Shown piece by piece: positions 17,543-26,280 of a stretch of 64,000 nucleotides of DNA. The stretch's first letter is position 1; each line of letters starts with the position of its first letter. The notes beneath the pieces were generated by a model, which made no database searches, was not told the DNA's origin, and was given only the letters and a program-made list of their open reading frames with translations. Both the position numbers and the translations under genes were made by a program. The DNA is taken from contig NZ_JACLZF010000001.1 of NCBI RefSeq assembly GCF_014243345.1, positions 1,724,682 to 1,788,681 of the forward strand, in the 5' to 3' direction. This stretch comes from Robiginitalea sp. SC105 (GTDB lineage: Bacteria; Bacteroidota; Bacteroidia; Flavobacteriales; Flavobacteriaceae).

Positions 17543-18829
17543 TTACTGTTGTCCGTACTTCCCGGCATAGCGCTTCCAGAGTTCCGTCTGGTGGGTCTCC
17601 AGGGAAATTTCGCGACCGTCGATAAATGCGTGGGTCAGTTTGTTGGTCCTCATATCCAGCGCGTCCCCTTCCGAAACGAACAGCGTGGCGCTTTTTCCCT
17701 GGGCCAGTGTCCCGTAGCGATCGTCTATCCCCAGGATCCGGGCTGTGTTCCCGGTGATCAGCTGGAGGGCCTTTTCCTTATCCAGGCCATAGCCGGCCAC
17801 GTGTCCGGCATAAAAAGGGAGGTTCCGCGTCTGGAAATTGGCCATATCCTCGTTCTGCAACCCCACCAGGATGCCCGCATCGGCCAGTAATTTGGGGAGT
17901 TTGTAGGGGTGGTCATAGTCGTCGTCCGAGTATTCCGGGAGCATGTGCGGCTGGTTGACCAGTACCGGGATGTCGTTTTCCGTGAGGAAATCTGTCACCA
18001 GGTGGGCCTGGTAGCCACCCACCAGGACAATTTGCCGGATGCCTGCCTCTTTCAGGGCACTTACGGCGTCGATGATTTCCCGTTCCCCGTTGGCATAGGC
18101 GTAGAGGCGTTTGGAGCCGTCAAAGAGGCCCTGCATGGCTGCAAAGGCCGGGTTGAGGGGTGCATTGGCCCCTTTGCCGTAAGCCCGGGCATCCCGGATG
18201 AATTCCAGGATTTCCTGTTGGTCTTTTTCGTAGTCCTTATTCGGTCGCAGTCCACGGGGTTCCCCGGCCCACCAGCGACCCCTGCGGAAGGATTGGGGCC
18301 AGTGCAGGTGGATGCCGTCATCCGTTTTGACTGCGGCATCCTCCCAGTTCCAGGCATCGAACTGCACGATGGAGGACGTGCCGGAAATGGTGCCCCCCTG
18401 GGGCGTGACCTGGCCGAGCAGCACCCCGTTGGGGCGCATGCTCTCCACCACCTTGGATTCTGCATTGTAGGCGATCAGGCTGCGGACATGGGGGATCATC
18501 CCGCCAATTTCGTCCTCGTCGTCGGAAGGCCGGACTGCATCGATCTCTACGAGGCCCAGGGACTTGGCCGGGGCAATGATGCCCGGGTAGACGTGTTTGC
18601 CGGCCGCGTCGATCACTTTGCCGCTGGCGGCGACATCGGCTCCCACGGCGGTAATGGTCCCATTCTGGAAAACGATGGTACCGTCCTCAACGACAGTCCC
18701 GTCACCCAGGTGGAGCGTGGCCCCGGTTATACTGATGGTTTCGCTCTGGGCCGGGGCAGGGGTTTGTTGTGCCCCCAGGGTTCCCATGGCCAAAAGCATT
18801 AAGAGAAAAATGTTTTTATAGCGTTGCAT
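17543..18829 (-). CDS. Exported amidohydrolase-like protein lacking the HxH motif
   Basis: A 428-residue protein with a signal peptide (residues ~6-20, ending TLGAQ) and the imidazolonepropionase/dihydroorotase-type fold: TISITGATLHLGDG at the start and ARILGIDDRYGTLAQGKSATLFV at the end. In active relatives the strand after KHVYPG reads IDxHxH. Here it reads PGIIAPAKSLGLVE, so the two metal-binding histidines are missing and hydrolase activity is doubtful. The gene follows the 984-residue amidohydrolase by 24 bp, suggesting one transcript and perhaps a complex. Confidence 0.85.
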   Translation of the reverse strand: MQRYKNIFLLMLLAMGTLGAQQTPAPAQSETISITGATLHLGDGTVVEDGTIVFQNGTITAVGADVAASGKVIDAAGKHVYPGIIAPAKSLGLVEIDAVRPSDDEDEIGGMIPHVRSLIAYNAESKVVESMRPNGVLLGQVTPQGGTISGTSSIVQFDAWNWEDAAVKTDDGIHLHWPQSFRRGRWWAGEPRGLRPNKDYEKDQQEILEFIRDARAYGKGANAPLNPAFAAMQGLFDGSKRLYAYANGEREIIDAVSALKEAGIRQIVLVGGYQAHLVTDFLTENDIPVLVNQPHMLPEYSDDDYDHPYKLPKLLADAGILVGLQNEDMANFQTRNLPFYAGHVAGYGLDKEKALQLITGNTARILGIDDRYGTLAQGKSATLFVSEGDALDMRTNKLTHAFIDGREISLETHQTELWKRYAGKYGQQ

Positions 18830-18853
18830 ACGTTTTGTTTTAAGTGTTCGGGA

Positions 18854-21808
18854 TTACAGGCTGTCGCAGTGGAACCGTTCTTTCCGGCTCTGGCGCGGGG
18901 TTCGTTTGGACCCCCCGTCCTTTTCCTCGAGCATCATGTTGATGAGCGTGGTGCGATCGCGGTCGATGCGCTGACGGATCTGGGCATCCCTCTCCAGGTC
19001 AAAGTATGGGACCCCCTCGATATAGGTTTTTTCCGCCCTGGAATAAACGGCAAGGGGATTCCCTGACCAGAGTACCAGGTCCGCGTCCTTGCCTTCCGCA
19101 ATGCTTCCCACCCGCTCGTCCAGGTGCAGGAGTTTTGCAGGGTTGATGGTGACCATCTTCCACGCTTCCTCTTCGGACATGCCCCCGTACTTGACGGTTT
19201 TGGCAGCCTCCTGGTTCAGGCGGCGGGACATCTCTGCGTCGTCGCTGTTGATGGCGGTGGTCACCCCGGCCCGCGACATGATGGCGGCGTTGTAAGGGAT
19301 GGCATCATTTACCTCGAACTTGTAGGCCCACCAGTCGCTGAAGGTAGACCCCCCAACACCGTGTTCGGCCATTTTGTCGGCTACCTTGTAGCCTTCAAGG
19401 ATGTGGGTGAAGGTGTTGACCCGGAAGCCCATTTTCTCGGCCACTTTCATCAGCATGTTGATTTCGCTCTGCACATAGGAGTGGCAGGAAATAAACCGTT
19501 CCCCCCTGAGGATTTCTGCCAGGGTTTCCATTTCCTCGTCGTGGCGGTAGGGTTCCCCCGAATCCTTTTTGGCCTGGTATTCCCTGGCACGCTGGAAATA
19601 GTTCAGGAAGACCTGTTCCACGCCCATACGCGTCTGCGGGAACCGCTCATAGCTCTGCCAGTTGCTCTGCTTGACGTTCTCCCCCAGGGCAAATTTGATA
19701 AACTTCGGCATTTCCTGGTACAGCATTTCGGATGCCGGTCGGCCCCACTTCAGCTTCAGGATGGCGGACTGGCCCCCGATGGGGTTGGCGGATCCGTGCA
19801 GAAGCTGTATGGAGGTAACACCTCCGGCCAGGTCGCGGTAAATATCCACGTCTTCCGGATCCACTACGTCCGACATCCGCACTTCCGCCGAAGAATTGTG
19901 GCCGGCTTCATTGATGGCCACGGCGGCCAGGTGGCTGTGCTCGTCGATGATCCCGGCCGTCAGGTGTTTCCCGGTGGCATCGATGACGTGTGCCCCGCCC
20001 GCGCTCAGGTCCTGCCCGATTCGGGCAATCCTGCCTTTGCGGACCAGGACATCCGTGTTTTCCAGGATACCGGCGTCCTCACTGGTCCAAACCGTTGCGT
20101 TCCTGAACAGTACGTCTTCCTGGGTCGGCGGGCTTGCGTAGCCATAACCGACATTCGGGTAGGTCAATGGGAGCACTTCGGGGGTTTTTGCGGAAGCGCC
20201 TTCCGGATCCGAATCCGAATCCCCCGCCTCAAATGGCTTGGTCAGGCGGGCAGTGAACCTGCTCTCATTGCCGTTGGGCAAAACGCCCTTGCCCTGCAGG
20301 TTGTCCGAGCTTTCGCTTACACGGGCCGTCATCCGGTAACGCTCGCCGGTATCGTTGAAGCTGATGTCCACCCAGTCCCCGCTGTAATTCAGGTTGGATT
20401 TGAGTTCGGCAGTGTCCCGCATCACCTTGATGCTAGGGGAGGCGGCCTTCCCGGTCAGACTCAGGGTAAAGGATTTCCCGCCCGCGTTCAGGGCGTATTC
20501 GCCCCGGATGTCCTTGCGGTCCATATCCTCCAGGATATCGCGGTTTCCCCGCACCCAGTTTTCATACAGGGTGGTGGTTTCATCGAAAACGGGACCGGAG
20601 GTGATCAGGAAGTTGGCGAGACGCCCTGGCTGCAGGGATCCGATCTGCCCGCTTTTGCCGAGCAGCCTGGCCGGGGTGGTCGTCAGTGCCTCCAGTGCCT
20701 GTTGTTCCGTAAGCCCGTGGGCCATGGCCTTGCGGACCTTCTCGTGGAAGTCCGATTCCTTGGAAAGGCCGTGGAGGGTAAAGGCAAAGGTAATCCCGTT
20801 ATCAGCGAGTACCTTCGGGTTGGTGGGCGCCTGGTTCCAGTGCTTCATGTCCTCGAGGCTCACGATTTTAGCCTCGTAGGGGTTGGATACGTCAAAGGCA
20901 TCGGGGAAATTCAGGGGTACCACCAGGGAAGCCCCGGCAGCTTTTATCTGACCGATGTTCTCGTATTCCTGCCCGCCTGCCAGGATCACGTAATTCACGC
21001 CAAAGGCATCCCCGATGCCGTCTGCGCGCAGGACGTTGTTTTTGTCCCCGGCCGCGAAGAACTGTACCATCCCCTTGTTGGCGTTCAGTGCTTCCAGGGA
21101 GCGGTCGGTGTTGGAGGTATTCCCTTTGGCATACCAGTCGGCATCGTAATACATCTGCCGGAGCAGGGCCATGGCCCCCATCAGGGAGGTCGGGTAAGAC
21201 TGTCGGGAGGTCACGCTTTTCTCAAAGGAAAAATACTGCCCGGAGCCGTCGTCCAGTACCCGGCGCGCATCATCGTCGGAATCGCTGAGGGTCAGCAGGA
21301 TTCCGGTACCCCGTGCAATCCCGTCATGGACATGGCTGTTGACCACCCCGAAACCCGCTTTTCGCAGGGTTTGTGCCTTGGTCTTGTCGAACTGGTAGGC
21401 TTCGATGGCCTGTTGTTCGGGCCGGATGTGGTCGTTCCAGTAAAAACCATCCCGGCTGGCATCGTATTGGGACGTGCGACCGGAACCCTGGGCGCGTTTG
21501 GGTTCCTGGATTCCGAATCCGGAAAAGATGTCGATAAAGGAAGGGTAGATGTATTTTCCGCTGAGGTCGATCACCACGCTGTTTTCCGGTACCCGTACAG
21601 CGGCACCTGCCTGCACGACCAACCCCTTCCGGATGAGCAGTGTCCCGTTTTCGACCACCTGGCCGGGCGCTATTTGGATCCGGGCATTTGTGAGCGCGGT
21701 ATAGTTTTCGTTGGACGCTTTTACACCGTCGTTTTTGGGGAAATATTCCTGAGCAAAAGCGAACATCCCCAGCCCCATGAAGGCCAGGAGGGAGAGTCTC
21801 CATTTCAT
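18854..21808 (-). CDS. Exported tandem amidohydrolase, only the C-terminal half has metal ligands
   Basis: A 984-residue protein with a signal peptide (residues 1-20, MFAFAQ cleavage) and two amidohydrolase units. The first (~30-430) has the fold signature KYIYPSFIDIFSGFG but no HxH. The second (~560-960) has IIDEHSHLAA with H624 and H626, then SCHSYVQSE, THILEGYK and INSDDAEMSRR as further ligands, so it should bind metal. The enzyme probably cleaves a cyclic amide or peptide-like substrate in the periplasm. It is the first gene of a two-gene unit with 17543-18829. Confidence 0.88.
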   Translation of the reverse strand: MKWRLSLLAFMGLGMFAFAQEYFPKNDGVKASNENYTALTNARIQIAPGQVVENGTLLIRKGLVVQAGAAVRVPENSVVIDLSGKYIYPSFIDIFSGFGIQEPKRAQGSGRTSQYDASRDGFYWNDHIRPEQQAIEAYQFDKTKAQTLRKAGFGVVNSHVHDGIARGTGILLTLSDSDDDARRVLDDGSGQYFSFEKSVTSRQSYPTSLMGAMALLRQMYYDADWYAKGNTSNTDRSLEALNANKGMVQFFAAGDKNNVLRADGIGDAFGVNYVILAGGQEYENIGQIKAAGASLVVPLNFPDAFDVSNPYEAKIVSLEDMKHWNQAPTNPKVLADNGITFAFTLHGLSKESDFHEKVRKAMAHGLTEQQALEALTTTPARLLGKSGQIGSLQPGRLANFLITSGPVFDETTTLYENWVRGNRDILEDMDRKDIRGEYALNAGGKSFTLSLTGKAASPSIKVMRDTAELKSNLNYSGDWVDISFNDTGERYRMTARVSESSDNLQGKGVLPNGNESRFTARLTKPFEAGDSDSDPEGASAKTPEVLPLTYPNVGYGYASPPTQEDVLFRNATVWTSEDAGILENTDVLVRKGRIARIGQDLSAGGAHVIDATGKHLTAGIIDEHSHLAAVAINEAGHNSSAEVRMSDVVDPEDVDIYRDLAGGVTSIQLLHGSANPIGGQSAILKLKWGRPASEMLYQEMPKFIKFALGENVKQSNWQSYERFPQTRMGVEQVFLNYFQRAREYQAKKDSGEPYRHDEEMETLAEILRGERFISCHSYVQSEINMLMKVAEKMGFRVNTFTHILEGYKVADKMAEHGVGGSTFSDWWAYKFEVNDAIPYNAAIMSRAGVTTAINSDDAEMSRRLNQEAAKTVKYGGMSEEEAWKMVTINPAKLLHLDERVGSIAEGKDADLVLWSGNPLAVYSRAEKTYIEGVPYFDLERDAQIRQRIDRDRTTLINMMLEEKDGGSKRTPRQSRKERFHCDSL

Positions 21809-21894
21809 AAAATTCGGTAGTTTATTGGATTAGCGGTCTAAAAATAGAATAATCCGTATGCAAGCCCCGGGCAGGTGCCTACTTTAACAAATTT

Positions 21895-22986
21895 TTAGGG
21901 ACCGTCCGGATCCGGTGTTATCTGAAGCTCCTGGCGGTGGTAATCGACCAACAGGGATACCACGCGGTTGTAGCTTTTTATGCCGTCTTTTTGGCGGTTG
22001 ACTTCCAGATACCGGTTGAACAGGGCCTTGAAAACCGGCTCAAGAGGGTTTTCGTACGCTTCCCAGAAAGCCTGCATCTGGGCGTAGTTGGCACGGACCC
22101 CTGCATTGAGGGTACCTACGATTTGCTTTCGCTCCAGGCTGTCGCGCCGGTCGATCTCTGCCAGGCAGTATCCCAGGCCGTAAGCTGCAGCCGTATACCG
22201 GAAATAAGGATCCGGGTTGCGCTCGGTAACCAGGTAGCCGATGAAATTGGTTTCGTTTTCCGCCGAATACCCCAGTTGGTGGCCTACTTCATGCCCGCAG
22301 ACAACGGGATAGCGGAAAAGCGGCAGGCGCGCATTCACCTGGGCCTCGGCGGTAAACGGGTTCAGGTACCCGCCGTAACCCATATAGGTCAGCGCGGTGC
22401 TGATCAGGGAATTCTTCAGGCTTGGGTGGCGGTAGCGGAACCCGGGAAATTCCTCCCCCAGGCTTTGATAGGCGTCGATGGTCTTTTGGCGAATCTCTGC
22501 TTCGGAGTAGGGCAATTCCACCGGGGATATTGAATCGCCGCTGAGGGACTGCTGCAATGCATTGGCCCGCAGGGCGAGGAACCGGGCGGTTTGTGACAGC
22601 TCTTCCCCGGTGTAGGTCTCCTTCATGCCCAGGTGTTCCCCCAGGGGAACCCGGAAGTAATTCATGCCCCACAGGAGGTAAAAGGTAAAATGCAACACAG
22701 CAAAACCCGCTGCCAGGTCCCGCAGGAAGCCAGCAAAGTTTTTGCGGATGGCAGAGCGATTGCGGACCAGCCAGACGAAGAACGCGCCCAGGAGCCCCAG
22801 GTATAATAGGTCTCCCACGGAAAACGGCACCCAGCCATAGAGCCCGCGGAAAAACCCGGAAAGGTAGGGGTACAGGCCCCTGCTGTACCACTGTTCCACC
22901 CATTCGGGAGATGCGGCCATCCAGCGGATTAGCAGGAACTGCAGGGGCAGGGACAGGGCAATGATATTCTTGAGCCGTTTATGCAT
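21895..22986 (-). CDS. DUF3810 membrane protein with HExxH motif
   Basis: A 363-residue protein of the Bacteroidetes family DUF3810. Three or so hydrophobic segments lie in the N-terminal ~110 residues, followed by a soluble domain containing CGHEVGHQLGYSAENE, where HEVGH (232-236) and a downstream Glu resemble a zinc metalloprotease site. The function is not established, but a membrane-anchored protease is a fair guess. An ATG at 23028 would add 14 residues, but the -7 box at 22992-22999 lies inside that extension, so I use 22986. It is divergent from pepD. Confidence 0.85.
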   Translation of the reverse strand: MHKRLKNIIALSLPLQFLLIRWMAASPEWVEQWYSRGLYPYLSGFFRGLYGWVPFSVGDLLYLGLLGAFFVWLVRNRSAIRKNFAGFLRDLAAGFAVLHFTFYLLWGMNYFRVPLGEHLGMKETYTGEELSQTARFLALRANALQQSLSGDSISPVELPYSEAEIRQKTIDAYQSLGEEFPGFRYRHPSLKNSLISTALTYMGYGGYLNPFTAEAQVNARLPLFRYPVVCGHEVGHQLGYSAENETNFIGYLVTERNPDPYFRYTAAAYGLGYCLAEIDRRDSLERKQIVGTLNAGVRANYAQMQAFWEAYENPLEPVFKALFNRYLEVNRQKDGIKSYNRVVSLLVDYHRQELQITPDPDGP

Positions 22987-22991
22987 GCCCC

Positions 22992-22999
22992 CAAAAATA
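22992..22999 (-). promoter_or_regulatory. -7 box five bases before the DUF3810 start
   Basis: TATTTTTG on the minus strand matches TAnnTTTG exactly and ends 5 nt before the ATG at 22986, so the transcript would have little or no leader. A near-match to the -33 element (TTA) lies about 20 bp further upstream. Confidence 0.5.
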
Positions 23000-23060
23000 G
23001 CTATTTCACGCGGGTAGCTAACGGGCATTCGCTATTTTTACCCCACAGAAAGATAATACC

Positions 23061-24518
23061 ATGGAAGAATTACTGACCCGGGCCGAACCGGGACGCGTCT
23101 GGAAGCATTTCGAAGCTCTGAGTGCGGTACCCAGGCCCTCCAAGGGGGAGGGGCGCATCATTGCCTTTGCCATGGAGTTTGGCCACGGACTGGGCCTGGA
23201 AACGATGCGGGATGAGGTGGGCAACGTGCTTATCCGAAAGCCGGCCAGCCCGGGAAGGGAGCAGGCCCCGGGGGTAATCCTTCAGGCCCATCTGGATATG
23301 GTCCACCAGAAGAACGATGCCACAGAGTTCGATTTTGAAACCGAGGGGATCCGGCTTTACCGGGACGGGGACTGGGTTCGAGCCCGAGGGACTACACTGG
23401 GGGCGGATAACGGACTGGGGGTGGCTGCCATCATGGCCGTCCTTGAGGCCGATGACCTGGAGCACCCTCCCCTGGAAGCCCTTTTCACCATCGATGAGGA
23501 AACGGGGATGACCGGCGCCAAGGGGCTCAGGCCCGACTGGTTGCGGGGCCGTATCTTATTGAACCTGGATACGGAAGAAGACGACGAGCTCAGTGTGGGC
23601 TGTGCAGGGGGCGTGGACGTGTCGGGCACCTCCGGCTATGATCCGGAAAGCGTTCCCGGAGGCCAGCTCGGTATGGAAATCCTGGTCAGGGGATTGCAGG
23701 GCGGCCACAGCGGGATGGATATCCACAAGGGGCTTGGCAATGCCAACAAACTCCTCGGCCGGCTGCTGTATGCCTGCCGTCAGGAGGCAACCTTCGGCCT
23801 GGCCGGTTTCAGCGGGGGGAACCTGCGCAATGCCATCCCCAGGGAATCCCGGGCGCTGCTTGCCCTGGACCCTGCCTCGGAGGCCGCCATCAGGGCTGCC
23901 CTGGAACGGGAGCGGGAGGCCGTGCTGGCTGAATTCGGCCCGGTGGAACCCGGATTGGAAATATTATTCAGTAAGGCGCATACCCCAGAGGCTGTCATGC
24001 CCGGGGCAGATGCGGACCGCTTTCTGCGATGCCTGGAAGGCCTGCACAATGGGGTGGTTGCGATGAGCGCGGAATTCCCGGGCCAGACCGAGACATCCAA
24101 CAATGTTGCCCGGGTGGAAGCCGGTTCGGGGGAACTTCAGATCGGCTGCCTGGCCCGGTCCTCCCGCGAAGGGGCCAAGGCCGCAGTAGTTCGCAGGCTG
24201 GAGGCGGTGTTCTCCCTGGCGGGTTTCCGGATGGAGACCAGCGGGGACTACCCGGGCTGGGAACCCGAACCGGAATCCCGGATCCTGGAACTGCTCCTGG
24301 AGCGGTACAAGGCGCTGTTCGGCAGGGAGCCCCATGTACTTGCCGGCCATGGTGGCCTCGAATGCGGAATCATCAGGGACAAGTACCCGGACCTGGATAT
24401 GATCAGTTTCGGGCCGACGATCCGGGGTGCACATTCCCCGGACGAACGGGCAAACGTACCCTCCACGGTCAAATTCTGGAAACTGCTCAAGGACGTCCTC
24501 TCACGCATCGGCACATAG
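23061..24518 (+). CDS. pepD: Aminoacyl-histidine dipeptidase (M20 peptidase)
   Basis: A 485-residue cytosolic dizinc peptidase that splits X-His and other dipeptides. The metal-site motifs of PepD are complete: LQAHLDMVHQK, TLGADNGLGVAA, FTIDEETGMTGA (catalytic Glu pair), a substrate lid domain around GGHSGMDIHKG, and near the C-terminus ISFGPTIRGAHSPDER with the final zinc histidine. Length matches the E. coli enzyme. No signal peptide. It faces the PPIase gene across an 79-bp gap containing a shared terminator. Confidence 0.96.
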   Translation: MEELLTRAEPGRVWKHFEALSAVPRPSKGEGRIIAFAMEFGHGLGLETMRDEVGNVLIRKPASPGREQAPGVILQAHLDMVHQKNDATEFDFETEGIRLYRDGDWVRARGTTLGADNGLGVAAIMAVLEADDLEHPPLEALFTIDEETGMTGAKGLRPDWLRGRILLNLDTEEDDELSVGCAGGVDVSGTSGYDPESVPGGQLGMEILVRGLQGGHSGMDIHKGLGNANKLLGRLLYACRQEATFGLAGFSGGNLRNAIPRESRALLALDPASEAAIRAALEREREAVLAEFGPVEPGLEILFSKAHTPEAVMPGADADRFLRCLEGLHNGVVAMSAEFPGQTETSNNVARVEAGSGELQIGCLARSSREGAKAAVVRRLEAVFSLAGFRMETSGDYPGWEPEPESRILELLLERYKALFGREPHVLAGHGGLECGIIRDKYPDLDMISFGPTIRGAHSPDERANVPSTVKFWKLLKDVLSRIGT

Positions 24519-24545
24519 GAGCCCCAATTGGCAGGACAAATAAAA

Positions 24546-24569
24546 AAACCCGGTTTCGAAACCGGGTTT
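24546..24569. terminator. Bidirectional intrinsic terminator between pepD and the PPIase gene
   Basis: A perfect 24-bp palindrome, AAACCCGGTTTC followed by GAAACCGGGTTT, lies between two converging genes. A tract of seven A on its left gives a strong U run to minus-strand RNA, and TTTATTATTA follows on the plus side. Confidence 0.85.
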
Positions 24570-24597
24570 ATTATTAGCATTGTATCCGATGCGGGGT

Positions 24598-25719
24598 TTA
24601 TTCCCCTCCCTGAATCCCGAGTATTTCCAGGTCAAAAACCATGGATGCGCCAGGGGGGACCGGGCCGTTGCCCTGTTCGCCATACGCCAGGTGGGACGGG
24701 ATGAAGACGCGCCATTTGTCGCCTACCTCCATCAACAATAGCGCTTCCTTGAACCCGGCAATCAGTTGGGTATCCGGGCTGTACGGCATCGGATAGGGGG
24801 TAAGAGCCCCGCGGTGCATCTGCACCAGCTGGTCGAGCATCCCGAATTCCCTGGCAACCGATTCTTCCGAACTGTCAATCAGGGTGCCGTCCTCGAGCCA
24901 GCCGGAGTAATTGACCAGTACCATGTCCCCGATGGCCGGTTTGGGGCCTTCCCCCTCATTGACCACCTTGTAGGAAAGCCCGGAGGGCAGGCTTGTTGCT
25001 TCCGCCTTCTGGCTGGCGAATTCCGCCGCTGCATTTTCCAGCTTCTCGCGTTGCGCGGCTTCCGCTGCCTCCTCCTGTGCAAAATAGTTCTCCATGACGG
25101 CCACTGCGTCAAAGTCCCTGGCATCCTTGCCCTTGCGGACAATCTCCACCTTTTCCATCAACACGGAATCCACCGGCTTGTTGTTGCCCGGTTCCACAGT
25201 TACGGCGGCTATGGAATCCACTACTTCGATGCCCTTGACGACTTCCCCGAAAACCGTGTGTATTCCATCCAGCCAGGGGGTGGGCGCATGGGTGATGAAA
25301 AACTGGCTGCCGTTGGTCTTGGTGCCCCCGGAGTTGGCCATCGAGAGGATCCCCTTCCGGTCGTGGACCAGCGAATCCACAATTTCGTTGGAAAACCGGT
25401 AGCCGGGCGTACCGCGTCCGGTACCGGTCGGATCCCCTCCCTGAATCATGAAGTCTTTCATGACCCGGTGGAAGGAAACCCCGTCATAATAGGGTTTGCC
25501 CTTGAATTCCTCACTGACAAACGGGCTGGTCCCCTCGGCCAGGGTCACGAAATTCGCAACCGTCACCGGGGTTTTTTCATATTCGAGGCGCAGGATGATC
25601 TCGCCCTCTGAGGTCTGCATCTCGGCGTACAGGCCATCGCCCAGGTCGGCGTATTGATTGGATTTGCAACCGGTGGCCAGCAGGGCCAGAAGAAACAGAA
25701 TGGAAAAGGTGTATTTCAT
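24598..25719 (-). CDS. Lipoprotein peptidylprolyl isomerase, cyclophilin-FKBP fusion
   Basis: A 373-residue lipoprotein (lipobox LLATGC, Cys18) that combines both major prolyl isomerase folds. The cyclophilin domain (~30-190) shows VSFHRVMKDFMIQGGDPTG and the NGSQFFIT motif. After a charged helical linker (~205-240), an FKBP domain (~250-370) shows LVNYSGWLEDGTLID and RVFIPSHLAYGEQGNG. It should act in the periplasm on folding of secreted or outer-membrane proteins. It is third in the nrnA-gldI-PPIase operon, 3 bp after gldI, which suggests a link to gliding or type IX secretion. Confidence 0.93.
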   Translation of the reverse strand: MKYTFSILFLLALLATGCKSNQYADLGDGLYAEMQTSEGEIILRLEYEKTPVTVANFVTLAEGTSPFVSEEFKGKPYYDGVSFHRVMKDFMIQGGDPTGTGRGTPGYRFSNEIVDSLVHDRKGILSMANSGGTKTNGSQFFITHAPTPWLDGIHTVFGEVVKGIEVVDSIAAVTVEPGNNKPVDSVLMEKVEIVRKGKDARDFDAVAVMENYFAQEEAAEAAQREKLENAAAEFASQKAEATSLPSGLSYKVVNEGEGPKPAIGDMVLVNYSGWLEDGTLIDSSEESVAREFGMLDQLVQMHRGALTPYPMPYSPDTQLIAGFKEALLLMEVGDKWRVFIPSHLAYGEQGNGPVPPGASMVFDLEILGIQGGE

Positions 25720-25722
25720 ATC

Positions 25723-26280
25723 TTAGGGTTTGAGTGATAGGGTATCGGATTCTTTTTCGATTTGCAACAGGGTCAGCGTACTTTGTACCGGGACATTCGG
25801 GCCGATGCGTTCCTGGTCCCCGTGGTACCCGAAGGCCAGGGATGACGGGAAGAAAAATACCGCGCTTTCCCCTTCCTGCAGGAGCTTCACGCTGTTCCTG
25901 AGTCCGGGGAACAACTCCTGTTTGTCCACCTTGTAACGCACCAGTCCAATCTCGTCCCGGGTGTACAGCGTATCGTTTTCCCAGGTGCGGATATCGTAGG
26001 TAAGCGTAACCAGGTCGTCCGGTCGGGGGGTATAGCCTCCGGTATCGCCCTTTTGCAGGTAGTAGTACCGGGAACCGCTTTCACTGTTGATATAGGTATG
26101 CAGGCTGTCCCGCGCAACCAGCTCGTCCAGCCAGGCCTGTTCCTGATCCAGCAGCCGTTTATTTCGCTCTGCAGAGAGTTTTAAAAAGGACCCGGCCTTC
26201 CGGGTGACCGGCCAGCGCACCTCGGGTTCCCCGCAACTGACGGTCAGTACTGCCAGCAAAGCCAATAGTCGCGTTTTCAT
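25723..26280 (-). CDS. gldI: Gliding motility-associated peptidylprolyl isomerase lipoprotein
   Basis: A 185-residue lipoprotein (lipobox LTVSC, Cys16) with a C-terminal FKBP-type domain: DLVTLTYDIRTWENDTLYT, ELFPGLRNSVKLLQEGESA and FFFPSSLAFGYHGDQ. Length, lipobox and the position between nrnA and a second PPIase match GldI, which is needed for gliding and the type IX system in Flavobacterium johnsoniae, presumably as a periplasmic folding factor. Its start overlaps the end of nrnA by 4 bp (ATGA), so translation is probably coupled. Confidence 0.88.
   Translation of the reverse strand: MKTRLLALLAVLTVSCGEPEVRWPVTRKAGSFLKLSAERNKRLLDQEQAWLDELVARDSLHTYINSESGSRYYYLQKGDTGGYTPRPDDLVTLTYDIRTWENDTLYTRDEIGLVRYKVDKQELFPGLRNSVKLLQEGESAVFFFPSSLAFGYHGDQERIGPNVPVQSTLTLLQIEKESDTLSLKP

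Noticed and set aside
19124-21820. An 898-codon plus-strand open frame opposite the large amidohydrolase gene.
   Set aside because: It is a GC-bias shadow. The minus frame has signal peptide and active-site motifs; this one has none.
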